Below, piece by piece: positions 1 to 5,105 of a stretch of DNA of 7,533 nucleotides. Source of the stretch: DATHSN01 sp035464115 (GTDB taxonomy: Bacteria; Actinomycetota; Acidimicrobiia; Acidimicrobiales; SKKL01); assembly GCA_035464115.1 (NCBI GenBank), contig DATHSN010000231.1, forward strand, positions 1 through 7,533, written 5' to 3'. Both the position numbers and the translations under genes were made by a program. Positions within the stretch are counted from its first letter, which is position 1, and every line of letters begins with the position of its first letter. The notes under the pieces were generated by a model. It did no database searches and was not told the DNA's origin. It saw only the letters and a list, made by a program, of their open reading frames with translations.

Positions 1-576
1 GTTGACACCGACGAACAGCCAGACGTTGGTGCGCCCCTCGGCGAGGCGGAGCGACCGGTCGACCCCGGCCAGGCGGTCCTTGAGCTCCTGCTTGAGCGCC
101 TCGAGGAGGGCAGCGGGCTCGGTGATGGCCTCGGCCCGCACCCGCTCGCGGAGGTGGTCGAGCAGCTCCATCGTGGGGCCGACGCCGACGTCGGCGCGCA
201 GCAGCGCCTCCTCGAGGTCGTCCCAGGTGTCGTCGTCGATGCCCGAGCGTCCGAGCACCGACCCGAGCGCCCCGGAGAACGCGGCGCGGGCCTTGCCGAG
301 GCGCTCGCGGAACGACGGCGCGACGACCGGCGGCGCCTCGACCGGCGGCGCTTCGACCGGGGGCGCCTCGACGACCGGCGGCTCGAGCAGGTCGGTGTCG
401 GGCTCGGGCGGGGCCTCGGGGGCCGACGGGGGTGGCTCGAGGACGGTGGTGCCGCCCCGCGGTGCCGGGGGCCCGGGCTCGAGCTCGCCGCTCGGGCGGC
501 GGCTGCGGACGGCGACGGCGGTGGCCACGCCGGCGACGACGACGACCACCAGGACGATGAGGAGGATCTCGATCAT
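1..576 (-). CDS. ftsY: FtsY, signal recognition particle receptor (5' part only, 192 residues)
   Basis: This is the SRP receptor GTPase, which docks SRP-ribosome-nascent chain complexes at the membrane for co-translational protein insertion. The 192 visible residues run from an ATG at 576 to the left window edge. Residues 3-22 are a hydrophobic membrane anchor followed by Arg-rich RSRR. Residues 27-88 form a Pro/Glu-rich linker with a VEAPP repeat. The N-domain helical bundle begins near 88 (SFRERLGKARAAFSGALG) and includes GIDDDTWDDLEEALLRADVG (112-131), typical of FtsY/Ffh N domains. The visible part ends at VWLFVGVN, the strand immediately before the G1 P-loop, so the GTPase domain lies outside the window. 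The start is supported by the membrane anchor directly after Met and by a TAGGGT box 9 nt upstream. There is no Shine-Dalgarno sequence. A hairpin separates the gene from the upstream protease gene, so it is probably transcribed on its own. Confidence 0.95.
   Translation of the reverse strand, partial: MIEILLIVLVVVVVAGVATAVAVRSRRPSGELEPGPPAPRGGTTVLEPPPSAPEAPPEPDTDLLEPPVVEAPPVEAPPVEAPPVVAPSFRERLGKARAAFSGALGSVLGRSGIDDDTWDDLEEALLRADVGVGPTMELLDHLRERVRAEAITEPAALLEALKQELKDRLAGVDRSLRLAEGRTNVWLFVGVN
328..372 (-). repeat. Three 15-bp tandem repeats encoding VEAPP x3 in the FtsY linker
   Basis: Three consecutive 15-bp units encode VEAPP-VEAPP-VEAPP at FtsY residues 69-83. They differ from one another only at third codon positions (GAA versus GAG, CCC versus CCG). 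The repeat lies in the disordered linker between the membrane anchor and the N domain, where length variation should be tolerated. It probably arose by slippage or unequal exchange. Confidence 0.85.
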
Positions 577-585
577 GACCCGCTC

Positions 586-591
586 ACCCTA
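586..591 (-). promoter_or_regulatory. Probable -10 box (TAGGGT) for ftsY, leaderless arrangement
   Basis: Read on the minus strand, TAGGGT is followed by exactly 9 nt and then the ftsY ATG at 576. It fits the actinobacterial TANNNT -10 consensus, and the spacing puts the transcription start at or within a few bases of the ATG. There is no Shine-Dalgarno-like sequence in between. No convincing -35 hexamer is visible, and the expected -35 region overlaps the hairpin at 611-645. Confidence 0.5.
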
Positions 592-610
592 CCGAGGGCG
601 CTGCGCGGCG

Positions 611-645
611 CCCTCCCGGCCGGGCTCGGGCACCGGCCGGGAGGG
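611..645 (-). terminator. Hairpin with 13-bp perfect stem after the protease gene
   Basis: The arms 611-623 and 633-645 are perfect inverted repeats (CCCTCCCGGCCGG and its complement) around a 9-nt loop. The arm next to the protease gene begins 5 bp beyond its stop codon. There is no U-tract on either strand, so it is not a classical intrinsic terminator, but U-less GC-rich hairpins are often proposed as terminators in actinobacteria. It separates the protease gene from the ftsY promoter. Confidence 0.6.
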
Positions 646-650
646 AGGGC

Positions 651-2099
651 TCAGCTGCCGGCCGCGGCGAGCACCACGTCGACCCTCAGCACCTCGTCGT
701 CGCGCAGCACGTCGACGGTGACCGAGTCGCCGGGCTGGCGGGCCCGGATGCGGGCGGCGAGATCGCTCATCTGGCGGATCGGGTCGCCGTCGACCGCGGT
801 GACCAGGTCGCCCTGCTCGAGGCCGGCATCGGCCGCGGGCGACCCGGGGACCACCTCGGTGACGAGCGCACCGGCCGGCCCCGCGGTGGGGTTCGTGCCG
901 CTGACGCCGAGGAACCCGGCCTGCACCGGCTCGCCGGCGATCAGCCGCTCGGCGATGTCGACCGCCAGGGAGATGGGGATGGCGAACCCGACGCCCTCGT
1001 TGCCGCCACCCGTGGTCCGGATGGCGTCGTTGATGCCGATGACCCGACCGGAGCGGTCGGCGAGCGCGCCGCCCGAGTTGCCGGGGTTGATGGAGGCGTC
1101 GGTCTGCACCATGCCCACCACGCCGCCGTTGGTGACCACGGCGCGGTCGATGGCGCTCACGATGCCCGACGTGACCGTCTGCTCGAGGCCGAAGGGGCTG
1201 CCCACCGCGACCGCGATCTGGCCCACCTCCAGCGGGACGCCCACCGCGAGGACCGCGGGGCGCAGGTCGGCGTCGGGTGTGGGATCGACGACCACGACCC
1301 CCACGTCGGTGGCCGGATCGGTGCCCACCACGCGGCCCTCGAGCCGGGTGCCGTCGGGGAGCCGCACCACCAGCTCGTCGACGCCGTCGACCACGTGGGC
1401 GGCGGTGAGGATGTGGCCCTGGTCGTCGTACACGACGCCCGAGCCCAGCCCGATGCCCGTCTCGAGCTGCACCACCGAGGGGGCGACCGCGGCCGCCACC
1501 GCGGCGACGGGCTCGGCGGTGCCTGCGTCGACCGGACCGTCGGGCGCCGCGCCGTCGGCGGTGGGCACGTCGGCGGCGTCACCGTCGTCGACGGTGATGA
1601 TCCGAGGCGCCGGATCGTCGTCGACCAGGGCGCGGCCGGTGAGCACCCCGCCGGCGAAGAGGGCGACGGCGGCGAGGAGCACGAGCGGGGTGACCCAGCG
1701 CGGCGCCGTCGGACCGGCGGTGGCGCCGGCGGTCACGCCGCGCCGCCCGGGGGGCTCCTCCGGCCAGCCCATGAACGCCGGACCGCTCACCGGCTCGGGC
1801 TCCGCGACGACGGGCGCGGCGACCGGGTCGGCCGACCACACCGACGTCGGCTCGGACGCCGGCTCCGGCGACCAGGCGTCGGCCACCGGCTCCGTGTCGG
1901 ACGCGGGCTCCGTCGACCAGGCGTCGGCCACCGGTTCCGTGTCGGACGCGGGCTCCGTCGACCAGGCCCTCGCTGCCGACCCCGCGTCGGACGCGGGCTC
2001 CGGCGCCCAGGCGTCGGCCACCGGCTCGGTGGGGACCGGCTCGGACGGGGCGCCAGCGGGCTCGTCGGTGGGGGTGTCGTCGTGGGGGAAGTTCGTCAT
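651..2099 (-). CDS. htrA: HtrA/DegP-type membrane-anchored serine protease with one PDZ domain
   Basis: The 482-residue protein is a trypsin-like (S1C family) envelope quality-control protease. Residues 1-135 are an acidic Pro/Ala-rich tail, predicted cytosolic, with a 15-residue tandem repeat (26-85). A single transmembrane segment spans about 136-157, and an Asp-rich linker runs to about 195. The protease domain (about 198-390) carries the triad His235 (LTAAHVV), Asp265 (ATDVGVVVVD) and Ser342 (INPGNSGGAL). The PDZ domain (about 395-478) contains GFLGVSG, the PGSPAADAGLEQGD helix region and a final VDVVLA strand. The protease part should face outside the membrane. The architecture matches mycobacterial PepD/HtrA proteins. 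I chose the second of two adjacent ATGs because GGAGGAG lies 6 nt before it but only 3 nt before the first (2102). The frame stays open upstream to 2513, but that part lies across the PilZ gene and is not credible coding. A hairpin follows the stop. The gene is divergent from the PilZ pair. Confidence 0.93.
   Translation of the reverse strand: MTNFPHDDTPTDEPAGAPSEPVPTEPVADAWAPEPASDAGSAARAWSTEPASDTEPVADAWSTEPASDTEPVADAWSPEPASEPTSVWSADPVAAPVVAEPEPVSGPAFMGWPEEPPGRRGVTAGATAGPTAPRWVTPLVLLAAVALFAGGVLTGRALVDDDPAPRIITVDDGDAADVPTADGAAPDGPVDAGTAEPVAAVAAAVAPSVVQLETGIGLGSGVVYDDQGHILTAAHVVDGVDELVVRLPDGTRLEGRVVGTDPATDVGVVVVDPTPDADLRPAVLAVGVPLEVGQIAVAVGSPFGLEQTVTSGIVSAIDRAVVTNGGVVGMVQTDASINPGNSGGALADRSGRVIGINDAIRTTGGGNEGVGFAIPISLAVDIAERLIAGEPVQAGFLGVSGTNPTAGPAGALVTEVVPGSPAADAGLEQGDLVTAVDGDPIRQMSDLAARIRARQPGDSVTVDVLRDDEVLRVDVVLAAAGS
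1845..2024 (-). repeat. Four 45-bp tandem repeats encoding Trp-containing 15-residue units in the protease tail
   Basis: Residues 26-85 of the protease are four successive 15-residue units of the form PVADAW-x-x-EPASD-x-x. Trp falls at 31, 46, 61 and 76, and a fifth Trp at 88 is out of period. At DNA level, 1870-1914 and 1915-1959 are identical at 44 of 45 bases, so they are a recent duplication. The outer copies are more diverged. The unit length is a multiple of three, so copy-number changes would keep the frame. Confidence 0.9.
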
Positions 2100-2105
2100 C
2101 ATCAG

Positions 2106-2112
2106 CTCCTCC
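2106..2112 (-). promoter_or_regulatory. Shine-Dalgarno sequence of the HtrA gene, which decides between two ATGs
   Basis: GGAGGAG on the minus strand precedes two adjacent ATG codons (2102 and 2099). The spacing is 3 nt to the first and 6 nt to the second, which favours the second. It is the only strong Shine-Dalgarno sequence I see in the window. The neighbouring genes look leaderless or translationally coupled. Confidence 0.75.
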
Positions 2113-2117
2113 ACGTG

Positions 2118-2123
2118 ACGGTA
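2118..2123 (-). promoter_or_regulatory. Possible -10 box (TACCGT) of the HtrA gene
   Basis: TACCGT on the minus strand fits TANNNT and would place transcription start near 2111, giving a very short leader that begins with the Shine-Dalgarno sequence. The same hexamer, in an extended shared context, lies upstream of the response regulator gene. It overlaps the 8-bp palindrome CGGTACCG at 2119-2126. No clear -35 hexamer was found, so this is a tentative call. Confidence 0.35.
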
Positions 2124-2149
2124 CCGAACGGCACCGAAAATCGACCGAA
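2123..2149. promoter_or_regulatory. Three phased ACCGAA direct repeats, candidate operator
   Basis: ACCGAA occurs at 2123-2128, 2133-2138 and 2144-2149 (plus strand), with start-to-start spacings of 10 and 11 bp, about one helical turn. The array sits in the 88-bp gap between the divergent protease and PilZ genes, just upstream of the PilZ promoter and over the protease promoter region. OmpR-family regulators typically bind tandem direct repeats with this periodicity, and one is encoded about 2 kb away. The link to that regulator is inferred. Confidence 0.45.
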
Positions 2150-2173
2150 GGACCTGAGGGTCGCGAGGCTCCC

Positions 2174-2179
2174 TACACT
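2174..2179 (+). promoter_or_regulatory. Probable -10 box (TACACT) for the PilZ pair, leaderless arrangement
   Basis: TACACT fits TANNNT and lies 8 nt before the GTG at 2188, so transcription would start at or next to the start codon. No Shine-Dalgarno sequence is present at usable distance; the nearest purine run, GAGG at 2165-2168, is too far upstream. No good -35 hexamer is visible, so an activator bound at the ACCGAA repeats is possible. Confidence 0.5.
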
Positions 2180-2187
2180 CGGTCGCC

Positions 2188-2835
2188 GTGGACGCTGCGG
2201 AAGCCCTGGTGCGGGAAGGGCCCCGTCCCGTGTCGGTGACGGTCGGCCGCACCCACCCGGTCGAGGCCGTGCTGGTCCCGACCTCCGGTCTGCCCGCGCT
2301 GGTCCAGCTCGAGCCCACCGGCCCCGCCGCGCAGGCGATCGCTGCCCTGCAACCGGGCAGCTCGGCGATGCTCACGTGGGCCGACGCCGCCGGGGGCATG
2401 GGCCTCGAGGTGGTCGTTCGGGGTGTCGACCAGCACCGACGGCCCGTCGTCGAGGCCCTCGGGCTGCGCCGCCACGACCAGCGAGCGGCCGTGCGCGCCC
2501 CCATGACGCTCAAGCTCGGCGTGGCCTGGATCGCCGCCGATGGCCCCGTCCACGCCCGCTACGTCACCCGGAACCTCTCGGTCGGCGGCGCCGCGGTGGA
2601 GCGGCGCAGCAGCGGCGCGCGGCCGCTGCCCGAGCCCTCGGCGCAGGTCGCCGTGGTCCTCGCCCTGCCCGAGCAGGTGATGGTGCGCACCGTCGCCCAG
2701 GTGCTGGGCCACCACGGCGAGGGACGCGACCGGCTCACCCGGCTGCGCTTCACCCAGCTGCGCGCCGCCGACGAGGCCGCCATCGGCGTCGTCGTCCTCA
2801 ACGCCCTGGCGGCCCACCATCGGGGCGCCCGATGA
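2188..2835 (+). CDS. PilZ-domain protein, probable c-di-GMP receptor
   Basis: The protein has 215 residues and a GTG start. PilZ domains bind the second messenger c-di-GMP and pass the signal to motility, polysaccharide export or other partners. Residues 1-90 form a beta-rich N-terminal region like the YcgR-N-type domain that precedes many PilZ domains (PVSVTVGRTHPVEAVLV and MGLEVVVRGVD fit this). The PilZ domain covers about 94-205. It has the RxxxR motif (R95-H-D-Q-R99, with further Arg at 94 and 103) and the N/DxSxxG motif (N129-L-S131-V-G-G134), so both ligand-binding signatures are intact. No membrane segment or enzymatic domain is visible, so it is probably a soluble receptor. The start is chosen because TACACT lies 8 nt upstream and the protein aligns well from there. 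Its stop overlaps the next gene by ATGA. The output partner cannot be told from the sequence. Confidence 0.85.
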   Translation: MDAAEALVREGPRPVSVTVGRTHPVEAVLVPTSGLPALVQLEPTGPAAQAIAALQPGSSAMLTWADAAGGMGLEVVVRGVDQHRRPVVEALGLRRHDQRAAVRAPMTLKLGVAWIAADGPVHARYVTRNLSVGGAAVERRSSGARPLPEPSAQVAVVLALPEQVMVRTVAQVLGHHGEGRDRLTRLRFTQLRAADEAAIGVVVLNALAAHHRGAR

Positions 2836-3194
2836 CCTCACCCGCCGCCGATCCGGGCGATCCCGGCGACGACCTGCGCCGCGAGCACCGGGTGGCGGCG
2901 CGCACCACGGTGGTGGTGCTCGACGTCGACCTCGACCGGTTGCTCGCCCACGAGGCCCATGTCGTCGACGCGTCGGCGTCGGCGGCCCGGCTGACGGCCC
3001 CCGGCTGGGATCCGCCGGTGGGCGAGATCGTGCACCTGGCCTGCGACGAGCACCGCGGCCCGGTGCTGTGCCGGGTCCAGCAGCGCCGCGGCGCCGAGGT
3101 GGTCGTCACGTTGGTGACACCGTCGGCGGCGCCGCTGGGCCTGGCCGACGGTCTGGGCCTGGCGCCGACCGACCCGCCGGCAGCACCAGGCTGA
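2832..3194 (+). CDS. Small PilZ-like protein with degenerate ligand motif
   Basis: This 120-residue protein starts with an ATG in the ATGA overlap with the PilZ gene, so the two are very likely translationally coupled. I read residues 15-97 as a divergent PilZ domain. R16-R-E-H-R20-VAAR aligns with R95-H-D-Q-R99-AAVR of the upstream protein. After a beta-strand-like stretch (TTVVVLDVDL), HVVDASASAARL sits where PilZ proteins carry DxSxxG, here D46-A-S48-A-S-A51 with Gly replaced by Ala. PPVGEIVHL and the following strands fit the rest of the barrel. The Gly change suggests weak or no c-di-GMP binding, so it may partner its neighbour or bind something else. The last 29 codons overlap the kinase gene on the other strand. 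The gene call is supported by coupling and codon bias; the family assignment is my own motif reading and is less certain. Confidence 0.7.
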   Translation: MTSPAADPGDPGDDLRREHRVAARTTVVVLDVDLDRLLAHEAHVVDASASAARLTAPGWDPPVGEIVHLACDEHRGPVLCRVQQRRGAEVVVTLVTPSAAPLGLADGLGLAPTDPPAAPG

Positions 3195-4383
3195 ACCGGG
3201 CGCCCCCGGCCGACGGCGCGTCGACCTCGACCCGCCCGCCGTGCCCCTCGGCGATCTGGCGCACGATCGCCAGGCCGAGGCCGGTGCCCGTGCCCGCCAC
3301 CGCATCGGGTCCGCGCCAGAACCGCTGGAACACGGCATCGCGGTGCTCCACCGGCACCCCGGGACCGGCATCGGACACCGCGATGCGGACCTCGTCGCCC
3401 TCACGCTCGGCCGCGACGCGCACTGCGGTCCCCCCGGGCGCCACGCCGAGCGCGTTCACCACGAGGTTGGCGAGGGCCCGGCGCAGGGCGGTGGCGTCGC
3501 CGTCGACGACGAGGTCGCCGGCGACGTCGACATCGAGGCGCACGCCCGACGCCTCGGCGGCAGCCGTCTGCTCGGCGACGACGGGAGCCACGACCGCGGT
3601 GTCGACCTCGACCGGCGCCCGCCGATCGGGCACCGTCTGCTCGCGGGCGTGGGCGAGCAGATCCTCGATCAGCAGCCCCATCCGGTCGGTGGCCCGGCAG
3701 GCGACCACCGCCGCCTCGCGCAGGTCGTCGGCCGACGCGTTCGGATCGGCGAGCACCACGTCGAGGTTCGTGCGGATGACCGCCAAGGGGTTGCGCAGCT
3801 CGTGCGAGGCGTCCTGCACGAAGCGGCGCTGAGCGGCGAAGGCCCCGTCGAGGCGGGCCAGCATCTCGTCGAAGGTCTCGGCCAGGCGGCGCAGCTCGTC
3901 GTCGGGCCCGTCGAGGTCGATGCGGCGCGACAGGTCGGTGACCGAGATGTCGCGGGCCACCGCGGTGATCCGGTCGATCGGGGCGAGGACCCGTCCCGCG
4001 ACGACCCAGCCGGCGCCGACGCTGCCGACGAACGCCAGCGCCAGCCCGGTGGCCGACCAGGTGCGCAGGTCGTCGAGGGCCCGTTCGTTGGCGAGCTGCT
4101 CGACGGTGCGGATCTCGGCCCGGACGACCTGCTCGCTCACCACCACCCCGGCCGGCGTCTGGATCAGCTGGCGCACGTTGAAGTCGCGGCTGATCGGCTG
4201 GTCGTCGAGGCTGCGGGCGAGGGCCAGGTAGACCCCGCCGAGCACCAGCGCGGCGAGCGCGAAGAACAGGCCCGAGTACACGAGCGTGAACCGGAACCGC
4301 ACCGAGCGGGCCCAGCCGGGGAGCCGACCCCAGCCCGACGCCACCGCCGGGCGGGCGACCTCGGCGGGCTCGAACCCGGTCAC
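3106..4383 (-). CDS. HAMP/HisKA two-component sensor histidine kinase
   Basis: The protein has 425 residues and a GTG start that overlaps the response regulator stop as GTGA, so translation is probably coupled. Order: cytosolic N-terminus; transmembrane segment 1 at about 33-55; a short extracytoplasmic sensor region of about 54 residues; transmembrane segment 2 at about 110-132; HAMP at about 130-182; HisKA with phosphoacceptor His194 in DASHELRNPL; and a HATPase domain with N-box (N306 and N310 in NLVVN), G1 (DAGPGVP, 338-344), F-box (FQRFWRG, 352-358) and G2 (GTGTGLGLAIV, 364-374). All catalytic motifs look intact. The N-box lacks the usual basic residue after NA (NALGVAPGG). The conserved fold ends at RFSLVLPA (about 403). 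The Pro-rich tail after it is encoded mostly by the segment overlapping the convergent PilZ-like gene. It should phosphorylate the regulator encoded just upstream. The architecture resembles MprB-type kinases, but the short sensor region does not reveal the stimulus. Confidence 0.95.
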   Translation of the reverse strand: MTGFEPAEVARPAVASGWGRLPGWARSVRFRFTLVYSGLFFALAALVLGGVYLALARSLDDQPISRDFNVRQLIQTPAGVVVSEQVVRAEIRTVEQLANERALDDLRTWSATGLALAFVGSVGAGWVVAGRVLAPIDRITAVARDISVTDLSRRIDLDGPDDELRRLAETFDEMLARLDGAFAAQRRFVQDASHELRNPLAVIRTNLDVVLADPNASADDLREAAVVACRATDRMGLLIEDLLAHAREQTVPDRRAPVEVDTAVVAPVVAEQTAAAEASGVRLDVDVAGDLVVDGDATALRRALANLVVNALGVAPGGTAVRVAAEREGDEVRIAVSDAGPGVPVEHRDAVFQRFWRGPDAVAGTGTGLGLAIVRQIAEGHGGRVEVDAPSAGGARFSLVLPAGRSAPGPDRRPGPAAPPTVSPT

Positions 4384-5063
4384 GGGCGGTCCCGCAGTCG
4401 GTACCCGGCGCCCACGACGGTCTCGATGGCGGGCCGGTCGCCGTCGGGGTCGAGCTTGCGGCGCAACGTCCCCACCGTGACCCGCACGGTGTCGGTGAAG
4501 GGGTCGGCGCGCTCGTCCCACACGTGCTCCAAGAGCTCCTCCTGGGACACCACGACACCGGGGCGGTGGGCGAGGTAGCGCAGGACGGCGAACTCCTTGG
4601 GGGTGAGGGCGAGCTCGCGGCCGCCGCGGCGGGCCAGGCGGCGGGCTTCGTCGACCGTCAGGTCGCCCACCTCGACCACGGCACCCGACGACCGCGGCTC
4701 GCGCCGCACGAGCGACCGCACCCGGGCGGCCAGCTCGGCGAACGCGAACGGCTTCACCAGGTAGTCGTCGGCCCCCTCGTCGAGGCCCGCCACCCGGTCC
4801 TCCACGGCGTCGCGGGCGGTGAGCATCAAGATGCGGGGTTGGTGGCCGGCCGCCTCGCCGGCCCGGATGCGCCGGCACACCTCGAGCCCGCCCATCCCGG
4901 GCATGGTGAGGTCGAGGCACACCAGGTCGTAGGCGACCACGGCCGACTTCTCCAACGCCGCCGCCCCGTCGTGGGCGACGTCGACCGCGTAGCCCTCACG
5001 CCGCAGCCCGGTGGCCACGGCCTCGGCCAGATCGACCTCGTCGTCGACGACCAACACCCGCAT
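4380..5063 (-). CDS. OmpR/PhoB-family response regulator
   Basis: This 227-residue DNA-binding transcription regulator has a receiver domain at 1-120 with the acidic pair Asp7-Asp8, phosphoacceptor Asp51 (CLDLTMPGMGG), switch Thr82 and Lys104 (VKPF), so phosphorylation chemistry is intact. The winged-helix output domain covers about 128-225, with LTPKEFAVLRYL, a recognition-helix region DPFTDTVRVTVGTLRRKLD and the terminal hairpin IETVVGAGYRLRD. Length and domain order are typical of the family. The ATG at 5063 lies 8 nt after a TACCGT box with no Shine-Dalgarno sequence. The stop overlaps the kinase GTG by GTGA. The gene follows smc after 42 bp, so read-through from smc is also possible. Targets are unknown; autoregulation and control of the protease gene are suggested only by the shared upstream element. 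Confidence 0.96.
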   Translation of the reverse strand: MRVLVVDDEVDLAEAVATGLRREGYAVDVAHDGAAALEKSAVVAYDLVCLDLTMPGMGGLEVCRRIRAGEAAGHQPRILMLTARDAVEDRVAGLDEGADDYLVKPFAFAELAARVRSLVRREPRSSGAVVEVGDLTVDEARRLARRGGRELALTPKEFAVLRYLAHRPGVVVSQEELLEHVWDERADPFTDTVRVTVGTLRRKLDPDGDRPAIETVVGAGYRLRDRP

Positions 5064-5071
5064 GGGCCGCC

Positions 5072-5084
5072 ACGGTACCGACCG
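5072..5084 (-). promoter_or_regulatory. Promoter-like element of the two-component operon, shared with the HtrA gene
   Basis: On the minus strand this reads CGGTCGGTACCGT and ends in TACCGT (5077 to 5072), a TANNNT box 8 nt before the ATG of the response regulator. The same 13 bp occurs upstream of the protease gene at 2118-2130 with one mismatch (CGTTCGGTACCGT). Both copies contain the 8-bp palindrome CGGTACCG. No -35 hexamer is apparent. This suggests an internal promoter after smc, and perhaps common regulation with the protease. Confidence 0.45.
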
Positions 5085-5105
5085 CTGCGTCGCCGCCCGG
5101 GTCGC

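Noticed and set aside
154..2118. Long plus-strand open frame of 654 codons opposite ftsY and the protease gene
   Set aside because: It lies antisense to two genes with recognisable domains and has an Arg/Gly/Ser/Thr-rich composition without motifs. Long antisense frames are expected in DNA this GC-rich.
2100..2513. N-terminal extension of the HtrA frame upstream of its ATG
   Set aside because: The frame is open, but the extension crosses the divergent PilZ coding region and the promoter region. A strong Shine-Dalgarno sequence directly precedes the ATG pair at 2102/2099.
2173..2841. Minus-strand open frame of 222 codons opposite the PilZ gene
   Set aside because: The plus strand encodes intact RxxxR and NxSxxG motifs with a good promoter and a coupled downstream gene. 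The antisense translation is low-complexity Gly/Ala/His without motifs.
3135..3163. 11-bp direct repeat CTGGGCCTGGC in the overlap of the PilZ-like and kinase genes
   Set aside because: It encodes a local GLA-type duplication in a low-complexity tail. It is too short, and its copies are not inverted, so it does not serve as a terminator or operator.
3241..4578. Plus-strand open frame of 445 codons opposite the kinase gene
   Set aside because: It is a shadow of the kinase reading frame. Its His/Gly/Arg-rich translation has no domain signal, and the kinase on the other strand has every expected motif.
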